26,440 bases of DNA. Origin: Gnetum montanum (lineage: Eukaryota; Streptophyta; Gnetopsida; Gnetales; Gnetaceae). Below the pieces are notes generated by a model. That model saw only the letters and a program-made list of their open reading frames with translations. It ran no database searches and was not told where the DNA came from. Positions 10,132-19,419 of the stretch are shown in pieces. Location: positions 1,855-28,294 of the forward strand of contig MNCI01023459.1 in the NCBI GenBank assembly GCA_015680685.1, read 5' to 3'. The translations under genes and the position numbers were made by a program. Positions within the stretch are counted from its first letter, which is position 1; each line of letters starts with the position of its first letter.

Positions 10132-10310
10132 TGAAACACCACAAAATTTCAAGTCTCAACATCACAACTCCAAATATGTCTAAGTTTCAAAATAGTGGCA
10201 CTTTTCCCATATTTTTCCGAGTGTTGAGCATAGTCAATTCCAATGGCTATATTTGCAAAATTTCTCTCAGTGTCAAAATAATGGCACTTTCTATAGATTC
10301 TCATGATACA

Positions 10311-10622
10311 CTATGTAGCATAGCATAGCACTCTGTTACGCTATGTAGCATAGCGCACCTGTGACACTGCATAACGTAGTGTAGGGTAGCACCTTGTCAC
10401 ACTACGTAGCATAGCACACTTGTTACGCTACGTAGCGTACTATAGCGTAGCACCCTGTTACGCTGCATAGCGTTGCACCATGTCTATTGTAGCGTAGCAC
10501 CCTGTCATGCTACGTAGCATAACACCATGTCTACTGCAACGTAACACCCTGTTACACTGTGTAGCGTAGCACCATGTCTACTATAGCGTAGCACCCTATC
10601 TACTATAGTGTAGCACCCTGTC
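10311..10622 (+). repeat. Tandem repeat in U3 of the nested 3' LTR
   Basis: This is the same ~47-bp array as at 2901-3240, but this copy keeps more CpG (for example CTACGTAGCGTAC). It has been shuffled or shortened relative to the 5' copy. Confidence 0.8.
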
Positions 10623-10839
10623 CAGTGTTGTAGCTAGCATCTCGTGTCCCACATGTAACATGAGAGTGCAGTGGATAGTAGCAACCAACATCCTGTGTCC
10701 CACACATAACATAGGATGATCGTAGTAGACAGTGTCTTGTGTCCTATGCGTAACATGGGACGAGCATAGCAGATAGTGTTGTCCCACCCACCACATTGCC
10801 ACATGGCACCTGATCTACATTTTGGGCTAACCCTAGCCC

Positions 10840-10847
10840 TATAAATA
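10840..10847 (+). promoter_or_regulatory. TATA box of the nested 3' LTR
   Basis: TATAAATA in the same context as at 3463. It could in principle drive readthrough into the outer gag remnant downstream. Confidence 0.6.
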
Positions 10848-11581
10848 CCACCATGCCCTAATGTTTCAGGAAGGAGGGAGAAGAAGGGAGGCTTCCATTT
10901 TTTCACTAGCAAGTTAATTGGCAGTTCCATTTGGCATTTGGCACTTTGGCATCTTGGCATTTAGCTCCATGAGAAAATGAGACCTAGAGCACACCACACC
11001 GGTAGAGAGGCATACCTACACTGCATGATATAGTGTAGCCCATTGCAATCTAGTAGAACATCACATGGTATACCATGGCTACCAACCTAGTAGGCACAGT
11101 TCAACATAGTGAGCACTAGACTTCATAGCCTGACACCACCAAGGCTATGACTATGCTCCCACTATGCTTGTTGTACATTAGGTATACCTTTGTGAATTAG
11201 ATACGTTCTCTCTTTCAAGGTAGTGTACTACTATTCTCAAATTCTGTTACATTTCTCAAGCATTTTTCTCTAGTATTTAGCATAATGCTTTTATTTTCTT
11301 GCTTTTTCATACATATTTGCACGTTTACATTATAGTTCTCAGGCCAGGACATCCTACTACGCTCTAGCTTTATCGAACCTGATACCTAGGCATAACGTGG
11401 TATAAACCCTTTTCACATGAACTAATTTTAACACCATTTATAAGTCCCTATCTAATCGACAAGACTGTTCAGGGCATCCCATTTCCATTTTCTCCAGCAT
11501 AGCCCTCTTTTGGATTTGGGATTAGGTTGTATGCTCAATGACCTCTTAGTGTTCTAGCCACCAATGTTTTTGGACATCACA

Positions 11582-11586
11582 CTCTA
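11582..11586. repeat. Target site duplication, right copy (nested element)
   Basis: CTCTA, one transition away from CTTTA at 2717-2721. Confidence 0.75.
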
Positions 11587-13637
11587 CTCTTTCAATGTCA
11601 GGTCATGACATGGATGACTATTCCTCAAAGGGTTGGCATAGAAATATAAATCGAACCCATGGGCAAAGTCAAGAATGCCAACATGAACAAAGACAACATC
11701 ATCCCAACTCATAAAATCATAACTTACTTAGTGATGATGAATACCTACTAGCCACTAAGAGCCTAATGCATATACAAGAGGCTATTCAAATATCCCACAC
11801 ACATCATAAGAAAAGCCATCTATCCAAGATTAATTTAAATAACTTTCCCAATTTTTCAGGAGGCTATGATTTAGATCTGCAACATCATTTATATGCCTTC
11901 TACAATGCTTGTGCATGGAATAATATTGACAATGGGTGGTAAAGACTTAAGCTCTTTCTTATGACACTAGTTGGCCAAGCAAAAGTATGGTACATGTCTT
12001 TAAAGCCAAAATTAATTTACCGTTGGCCAAAAATGGTAGAACTCTTCAATGAAAGATATCAAACCTATGCAAGAGTGTTAACCTTGAGGAGACAAATCCA
12101 AGAGTGGAAACAAGGGTAACATGAACCCTTGGACATGTCCCTAGAAAGATATTACTCACTATTAAACAACTACCCAGGCCATGGGTTCTTCAAGGAGAGG
12201 CTAATGTATCAAATCATGGATGAACTCCATAATGAAACAAGGGAGACCCTAGGGATGTATGCCCTAGGGAAATTGTATGAACTACGAACCCACTAATTCC
12301 AAGAGCTTATTAAGTGGGTAGCAAAAGAAGAAGGAGAGATAGCCAAATGGAATAATTTTGAAAGATCTCAACAGGAATAAACTATTAAAGTAACAAAGGT
12401 CCATAGTCATGAAGAGGAGAAATCAACTCACCATGAGGAGGTGGAACCATCCGCATCTTTGCCAATAATAAAATCACTAGATGAAATCAAGGTAAAGATC
12501 AATAAGATGACGGAGTGGGTACATGGAAAAAGTGGAGAATATGAAAATATTATCAGAGGTAAAACCACACATGATCACTCTAACACCCAGAGCAAATAGA
12601 GGATGCTAAACCTAGAAATAGGATAGAATATCATTAGAAAATCGAGAAGGGTTAAGGAAAATAAGGATAGGGGACCAAATGCAAATCTCAAGTATCAATG
12701 TGATGTTTGCCTATAAAATCACCCTAACAGACAATTCCCAATCTTGTCAGACTTACATGAGCATTGGGAAGGAATGGTACATCTTGAATTTGTATAGAAG
12801 TACCATGTCCAACCACCATGGCAAAACCCCCAGTCATGGGGAAAGCCACCATCAAACAGACCATGCCTTTCATATCACCTAAAGCCAAGTGCTTATTATG
12901 TTCAACAGCCTATTTCTCCAAGTAGATCAACATCCTCTACTTCACCCCATTGTTATCATTCTCTTGATTACTATCAACCCATGTCCTCTTCCATGGGATC
13001 ACCACTTCATGTTCCTTACACTTCTCCTTGCCCTCAATATTCACATTCTTCACCTCCTTCTACATCACCACTAGTTGTATCGAAAGGTTTTGCACCATAG
13101 CACCAACCCATGAACATTACTTGTGTTGCTACCATCAATAGTAGTGGGGATCCTCCACAACATAAGAAGTGTCCTTTCTTTAGTCATGACTGTAGGAAGA
13201 GATAACATGATTCTAAAACCATTGCATCATCCAACTCAGCACAAGTCTAGCACTGTGATGCACCTTCCTCATTGAACTCAACGTCTCTTGTTACCTTATC
13301 TAGGCCATCAATTAACACTCCAACAAACATGTAGCCTAATGAATATAACCACATGAAGAGACATATAGATCCTTGCATATCATCTTATGGTCATGGATAC
13401 CATAGTGGGTTAGCTTCTTATCACATGACCACATCTTATAATCTACCGGACTATGCCCACTTTAATCAAGTGTGAAAACCCCAATTTGGGTATATTCTTG
13501 CCACCACATCAATAGAGACCCAATGTTTTGGATATGACCAAATCTCAATACTTCCAACATGCATGGATCCAAGCTTTCCATTTATTAATTCTCACCATGA
13601 TCCAAGGATTAGTCATGGGGGATACCCCCCATTCTAA
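11587..13637 (+). pseudogene. gag: gag of the outer element, main part (decayed)
   Basis: This continues the frame of 2409-2721 without a shift; the two parts together span about 788 codons and end in a double TAA at 13635-13640. I followed one frame throughout and found about fifteen internal stops, fourteen TAA/TAG and one TGA, and no frameshift. A gag core at about 11826-12380 includes a VGQAKVWYMSL segment and an ERY..L...P...F..RLMYQI-like helical stretch. It is followed by a charged linker, a Cys/His cluster (12699-12764), a long Pro/Ser/Tyr/His-rich region, and a second small Cys/His cluster (13170-13193). No protease motif follows, unlike the nested element. It would form the particle and bind RNA. 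Confidence 0.8.
12699..12764 (+). other. Cys/His metal-binding cluster in outer gag
   Basis: Residues form C-x2-C-x15-H-x1-H, with another His four codons after the second Cys. This is not the usual C-x2-C-x4-H-x4-C retroviral knuckle and looks nearer to a C2H2-type finger, though the spacing is not classical. An in-frame TAA lies inside it. A second cluster CPFFSHDC follows at 13170-13193. Confidence 0.5.
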
Positions 13638-13640
13638 TAA

Positions 13641-15592
13641 GAAAAATTAGTCGATGTTTTTCATTTTCTTTGGTTTTACAATTTTTTTTTCTAATTTTTC
13701 ATCTTTCAATTTGTCATTTTATATTTTTCTTAGCATAATCTCATCTATGAATAAAATACTCATTGAGGTGTTGTTCTATGCTATGAAGTCATAGGCGACT
13801 AATTATTTGGATAGTGAGCCCACAACATCCGCCCACCCATTCTATTAATAAGAGGTTCTACTCTGGGTACAATGATATTCTTTTCATCATTAAAACTTAA
13901 AGTAACTTTGTACTCATTATGCCTAGAGCAAAAAGTGATAGACTAAGAGGGAATGACCAGGGTATGACATCAAGGGGGCTTGTGGATTCTCTTTGGTGAC
14001 GTATGTCTATGGTATCATGTAGCTTGGTTGTACTAAGGTCCTTCTAGATCTAATGAAAACTAGGAGTAAGAGTAATAAAGGCACTCAATAGAGAAACTCA
14101 ATGTTATTCTAAAGGGTCCCATTGGAAAGACATGTACCCCTAAAGGTTGGTGGCTTCTCTAGATCACTGTTTGAAATGAAAAAGTGCCAAAGTGGCTAGA
14201 AGAAGAAAAAACAATAAAGAAAAGATCAAGAAGAATATGTCATAGAGAAATTTAAATTACTCCTTCCTTGGACAAAATGCCAAGTGATTGTACACCTTAC
14301 TATCATGTTGCTCTTATGGTTGTCTATCATTGGATGAAAAAATGTGATGTCATTCATCAGAGTTATGGACTTGGTCTTGACTTTTGAGGGAAAGGCTAAA
14401 GATACCTTAATCACACCCCACACTTAGGATTCATTATGCCTAGTGTAAGTTACCTCACATCCCAATCTCAGTAATTCCTTCTATGATTTGTCTCACCCCA
14501 CTATCTAAGTATTTCTAACTTGTGTCTTGTTTGGCATAGAATTCATACCTCATCACGGTGGTATTTAAGATATGTGTGTTTTGTTGCACTAGTGTAGATC
14601 TCATTTAAACCTTCTAATTCCTATGGACATTTTAAGGTGTGGTTACACAAGGGCATGATAGGTTGAAACCTGCTTTTGGGAGGACCCACTTGCATAACTT
14701 TTATAATTTTTACTTATTGTACACCACTACATCATCTTATACCCTCCAAGTCTTGCATTGCTGAATTTATTCTTTCCTTTATCATCATTTCAACCCAAAT
14801 GTTCTTATGCACCACTACATGTCCTTTTTCCTCATCCTATTCAAGAACTTCATTATATAATTGCACTTTATTACACTTTTTGGTACCTTAATGACCACTT
14901 AACATTACCCCAAACCTTCTACATATACCTTAAATGCTTCATCCTTGGCCATAAAAACTTGAAAATTCATCATTTTTACTAAGTACCCTATTTTGGAAGT
15001 GACATGATATCAGGTACCCAGTATCGTGTCCAATGTGATATCACATCCATAAAACCTATATATATGCCCCCCCCCATCGCGCCCCACCTCTGCGTGTGCA
15101 TGCATATATGTCATTTTNACACAAGGGGAGTTGTTGCAATATTCTTCCATGAATTTTCATGCTTTGCACACCTACCATTTAACCATCAATATCTCACTTG
15201 TTAATGCTCTGATTCTCCTTCTAATCAAACCTACCTAAACCTGGAGTGTTTAACTTAGGCATGGGCAAAAAGTATGCTCCAGGTTGTGCATAACTTTTTT
15301 GAAATTCGCTGTCACCTGAAGGATATCATAGGGGTAAGTGATCTTAAGAAATGCTAAGAACTTATGCCAACCTAATTTTATTTCTTCACCCAAATCATGA
15401 AAATTATTATTGAATTCACCTAATCAAACTGGATCTGACATTAAAAGTTTTAGGAAGATTTCTTTAAAAATTTCTAACTCTAAAATCACGCTAAGCAAGA
15501 ATTCAAAATTCATTAAAGGTAATAAGTAAGGTATAAGATAATTACATTTTATTAAATGACCTTAATAAGAATTGATCTCAGTATGATTATAG
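13641..15592 (+). other. Spacer between gag and ORF2 of the outer element
   Basis: This is where an autonomous gypsy element would carry pol. Reading all frames I find no reverse transcriptase, integrase or protease motif, only short frames without recognisable domains. It holds T-rich stretches near 13660-13730, a C9 run at 15067-15075, an undetermined base at 15118, and a possible internal promoter (15002-15065). Confidence 0.55.
15002..15065 (+). promoter_or_regulatory. Possible internal promoter ahead of ORF2
   Basis: ACATGATATCAGGTA at 15002-15016 is identical to 15 bases of the outer LTR U3 (1518-1532). More GATATC-like words follow, then TATATATAT at 15057-15065. The order, U3-like motif then TATA, repeats that of the LTR. 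It lies about 530 bases before ORF2. It could instead be a remnant of a related LTR or a chance match. Confidence 0.35.
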
Positions 15593-18357
15593 ATGGCCCC
15601 TAAATAAGGACAATAGGGAGCACCCTCTCAAGGTGCATCTAAACACCCAAGGAGAGGTAGAGGCCAAGGACCTCCTGCAGAACTTGTAGAATAGGAGGCA
15701 TAATCATTCAACATCCATCAAGAAACCCTTGTTACTGCATAATCTGGGCAAGTAGAAGGTGGAGAAGGTAGGGCACCTGAACAAGGATAACATCTCACAT
15801 TGTCCCCAGAATGTGTTCAGGAAATTCGAGAAAGGTCCACATCAACTACAATGATCATGGAACTTAAGTTTGGACCTTTTACTAAATTTTCCCCTAAGTT
15901 GGTCAGAGATCAACTCAAAGGATCTCCACTATGGCCTGTTCTCTTGGAGAATGGTGAATGGTATTTGAGGGAGACTTATCAATTTTGACATAATAAAGAA
16001 GAAGGAACTACCATTGACATTGATGGGATTTCAGTTGATTTCTCCATGAAGGCCATTTTGGAAGTTCTGAATCTTCTAGATATAGGGTCCAAAGTTGCTC
16101 ATCTATCCACCTGCTCTAATGCTAATGCATGGAAATTATGGCTAAAGAGGGCATACAATAAGAAGGACAAAACATATGGGGAACTCACTCTTGAAGAGAG
16201 AATCTATTTTAAAATTGGCACCTATCACATCTTCCCAACAAAAGGACTAAACAATATCTCTAGCTATGCAGCTAGAGGGAGCACAATCGTGATGGATAAG
16301 GTTGATGTCAAATTTCCCTATTTATATCTAATAGAAATATTGAGGTAGTTCAAGGAATGTAAGATGGGGAATTTTGCATTACCTTTCCCCTTTCTAATAA
16401 AAAAGTTGTGCCAGTGTGCTATAATTTTGGGGTACACTAATGATGTCCCCATAAAAGCTCAAGATGCCTCATACACTAAATTACTGAAGCCACTAGCACC
16501 AAGCAAAGATGCTAGTGAAACACTAGAGCATAAACAAGAGTAGATGGTTGGGCCCATTGCATGTCAAACAATAGGGCCTAGCTAACTTCTAGACACAAGG
16601 CCTAGTCAATAATAGGAACCAAGGCTAGCATGCAGCCCACGAGCTAGCAGGATCAACTACCACTACCACCGCAAGATTACTAATAATTGATGAGCCATCT
16701 CAAGGCCATCGTAGAAATGGTTAGTTGGGAAAGTCATGATGAGGCCAAGCTCTTCAAAGTAATTTATGATGTAGTACAGTCCACAATCTCAATTGATCAT
16801 GCACAAGGTGAGGTTTCCATAAAAACAAGAGAAGGGGAATCACATTGGTCACAGCAAATTTCTAGGAATTCTGGATCTTTTCAAGTGTAATTAGAAACTA
16901 GTGAGGATGCCATAGTAGTAGTCATAAAATACCAAGATGTAGCTAGAGTAGTAGAAGTGGTTTTAGACCACATCAAAGAATCATTTAACATCCCTATTGT
17001 GCCACCAGTGGATCTCACAGGAGGATGTAATTCTCAAGTTCTAGTTGGTCCCTCGATGACTCCTATGGAACATGAGGATGCTCTAGATCATTTTTTGCAA
17101 ATAGGGTAAGCAAGGACATCATTTTCTGACATCCCCCAAGATGTCACAGCAACACAATCAAATGTCATTTCCATAAAGGAAAATATGGTTATGGCTGAGG
17201 TTAGGGCCGAACATGTAGAAGATGAGTTGAGAAGACTTTAGAAAAAGTTCATTGTCCTACAAGATGCATAGCAGGATCCATCCCAATTATCCTAGCTAAC
17301 CAACTAGAATTATTTAGGATGGAGCAACTGAAGAAATTTTTAGAAGAGAATAAAAGGGTAGAAATTGAAAAGGAGAAGGCTGATTGGGATGTTTCGAAAG
17401 CACAAGCTCAAACATATGCACATGCAAAAGCACTCAAGGCCTTATAAGAAGAAAATAAACTCACTGCCGAGAATCTTCAGTTGAGAAATAAAAGAATGTT
17501 CTCAAGGAGAATTTTTAGCAAATGCAAGGACAACCAATAAGGATTAACCAGAACATGAATTTCTTAGCCAGAGAAAACAAGACCTTCTCAATGGAGAAGT
17601 TATGCACCATCTGTCAGAAGATGACCATCAAAATAAGCACATGACAAAATGAAGCTAAGTGACATGAAAAATTAAAGGAATATTTCTAGGATCAGGTGGG
17701 AATGTATAAGTGGATAATTGGAAAAGAGATCCATATGGATAAGACCCATATCAATGCTTTTAGCAATCAAAACATTGACTAGTGGGCCATATTGGACACT
17801 TATGGATTTACCCACCAAGCAAAATTAAAGAGCCAGGACCTAGAGACCTAGAATCTCACTGAATACATGGAGTTGTCAAATCTACGGTATGCCAACTTGG
17901 CTATGTTAATAATAGGATGCCCGAGGATAGATTTGGAAAAGCAGGTAGTTGGAACCTATGCCAAATATGAAGTAGAATTTGCTAAACATAAAAAGATACT
18001 TTAGAATTGAAGGTGGTAAAAGCCAGCTACCAAGGTTAGAAAGATGTTGTGGTGGATTTGGCTCCATGGCTTATAGATTATCAAGAATGTAGAGACAAAG
18101 CTAGAGCCTACGAGAAGGCATAGTAGTTTTTTGCAGCCTAGTACGTTAAATCCAATCAAATGTTTCTACAATTGCCATGTCCATGGGAGGTGCTGACTCC
18201 ATGAAATATTGGAACATCAGCATGGATGGCACATGATCCCTAAATAAAAGAAGAAAACCTTCGGGCACTCCTTCAGAGGTATCCATTTCCAAAGCTTGGA
18301 GGATAGGATGAGGGGAAGAAGCCCATGGAGGAGCCACCACCACTAGGAAGCACATGA
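15593..18357 (+). pseudogene. ORF2 of the outer element (Athila-type 3' ORF-like, decayed)
   Basis: ATG 15593 starts a frame that, read through TAA/TAG/TGA stops, is continuous to about 16680. Two or three frameshifts (near 16680, 17290, 17500 and 18020) then carry the coding signal to a TGA at 18355-18357, about 920 codons in all. Parts: a Gly/Gln/Pro/Arg-rich start; a globular domain at about 15800-16400 with WYLRETYQF and GISVDFSMKAILEVLNLL, which resembles from memory the plant 'putative transposon protein' family tied to Athila ORFs; an acidic region; a coiled coil at about 17290-17700 rich in Glu/Lys/Leu; a later LCTICQK Cys pair; and a C-terminus ending in EEPPPLG. Function is unknown. 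It sits where Athila elements carry an env-like ORF, but I see no clear signal peptide or membrane anchor. Confidence 0.6.
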
Positions 18358-18546
18358 GTTTCAAAAATTTTGTATTTTGTATTCTATGTTGGTGTCCCAA
18401 TTTTGTTTTGTTTAGTTCCACAGAGTGGCATGAAATAATCCATAGTCAATCCATAATCCCATACCTATTGACTATGTAATCAAATGAACTTGTTCTCATG
18501 TTGTTTTTTTAACTCAAGGACAATTTGTTATTCAATCATGGGGATA
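18358..18546 (+). other. 3' untranslated region and weak purine tract of the outer element
   Basis: This is AT-rich sequence between ORF2 and the 3' LTR. The last bases, ATCATGGGGATA (18535-18546), are the only purine-rich candidate for plus-strand priming and are a poor match to a normal polypurine tract. Confidence 0.45.
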
Positions 18547-19414
18547 TGATGAATCATAGTTTGCTAGGTCCCAATATCAAATACACAATATCGAGTACAC
18601 AATATCACTACTTGGGTAATGATATTGTATACATGATATCATTATTCTTGTGTTAGCTGATAAATATAGCACTTAGGCAGATAGGAAGGGATTCATTAGT
18701 GAGTCATTAATTAGTTGTTAAGAGTCAAGAGTCTTTCTATTAATTTTTAGTTCTTTTCTCAATTGCATGCCTATAGTGTAACACTTGTAATTATACAGAA
18801 CCATTGTTCGAGTGTGACGTACTTGGACATGCACACAACTAGCAATAAAGATCAAGATTACTCCATCATTGAAACATTCACATAGCTTTTATTTGCTTTA
18901 ATTATTATTTATTATTTATTATTTTCTTAGTTTATATTTCTTTATTGTCATTTACTATTTCTATTGATAATGAAGAATGAGTACATCTTCATCATGAACA
19001 TTTAAGTGTAACTACTTGGTAACCTAGTAGTGTATCTAGTAGTGCTTAAGTAATGTGCGCTTGGTAATCCCAGAAGTAGCACATGAGGTCCAAGATGCAT
19101 ATGAATGATTAAGGAAGGATGCTTATCGCACTTAGGCTAGTTTAGATTTTACTTCATATTGCTTATTAGCTTAATCAAGATTATTTATCATTGTCTCTAA
19201 GAGTAGCCTAATGTTAGAAATCACATCATACACCTCACTTTGGACTAAACCATATGTGACAAAGTAAATACTAGTCTAGGTGGGAAGACAACAAACTGTG
19301 ATCAACGTATAATTGTTGAGGTGCCACAACTAGTCTGTCTGCAGAGTTCAACTAGAGCATGCTTACATGCTTGTATTCGTATGGTTGAGCATAGGGATAC
19401 CTCACCACTCATCA
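18547..19414 (+). repeat. 3' LTR of the outer element
   Basis: It is 868 bp, the same length as the 5' LTR, and similar throughout. Its TATA position reads GATAAATA (18660-18667). It ends CATCA directly before GTGAT. Confidence 0.93.
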
Positions 19415-19419
19415 GTGAT
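19415..19419. repeat. Target site duplication, right copy (outer element)
   Basis: GTGAT, identical to 1477-1481. Confidence 0.93.

Larger units (their letters stand above)
2722..11581 (+). mobile_element. Nested LTR retrotransposon, gag-protease type without pol
   Basis: This is an 8,860-bp element inserted in the gag gene of the outer element, in the same orientation. LTRs of 1,482 and 1,450 bp begin TGAAACACC and end ACA (3') or ATA (5', CA mutated). Order: 5' LTR, primer site, T-rich leader, gag plus protease, 30-38 bp repeat array, a second repeat, small 3' ORF, polypurine tract, 3' LTR. The zinc-knuckle layout and retropepsin place it in Ty3/gypsy. Reverse transcriptase, RNase H and integrase are absent: the space after the protease holds only repeats and the small ORF. 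About 21 differences in the first 190 LTR bases indicate an old insertion. Confidence 0.9.
10132..11581 (+). repeat. 3' LTR of the nested element
   Basis: It aligns with 2722-4203. Both U3 arrays (10311-10622 and 10623-10780) and the TATA box (10840-10847) are present. It is 32 bp shorter overall than the 5' copy. It ends in ACA before the target duplication CTCTA. Confidence 0.9.
1482..19414 (+). mobile_element. Outer LTR retrotransposon, non-autonomous gag + ORF2 type
   Basis: The element is bounded by two 868-bp LTRs beginning TGATGAATCAT and ending CATCA, with an exact GTGAT target duplication. After subtracting the nested element and its duplicated target, about 9.07 kb is its own. Order: 5' LTR, tRNA-Asp-like primer site, gag frame (split by the nested insertion), about 2 kb without a recognised gene, ORF2, weak purine-rich tract, 3' LTR. 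No DTG protease, YxDD reverse transcriptase or integrase HHCC/DDE signature was seen. The primer site and the position of ORF2 recall Athila-type Ty3/gypsy elements, but pol is missing. Comparing the LTRs by eye over 180 bases (1801-1980 against 18862-19041) gave 17 differences, so the insertion is old. Confidence 0.92.

Noticed and set aside
10596-10960. Minus-strand ORFs in the nested 3' LTR
   Set aside because: Same repeat-derived frames as in the 5' LTR.
15067-15118. C9 run and N as a biological feature
   Set aside because: A homopolymer and an undetermined base within 50 bp more likely mark a sequencing or assembly weak point.
14676-15204. Short plus-strand ORFs in the gag-ORF2 spacer as pol remnants
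   Set aside because: No reverse transcriptase, RNase H or integrase motif in any frame; composition is that of AT-rich spacer.
2409-18357. An alternative genetic code in which TAA and TAG mean Gln
   Set aside because: The excess of TAA/TAG in Gln-like places is striking in the outer gag, but TGA also interrupts ORF2 and the antisense frame, ORF2 and the nested gag have frameshifts, and the LTR pairs are clearly diverged. Ordinary decay explains this better.
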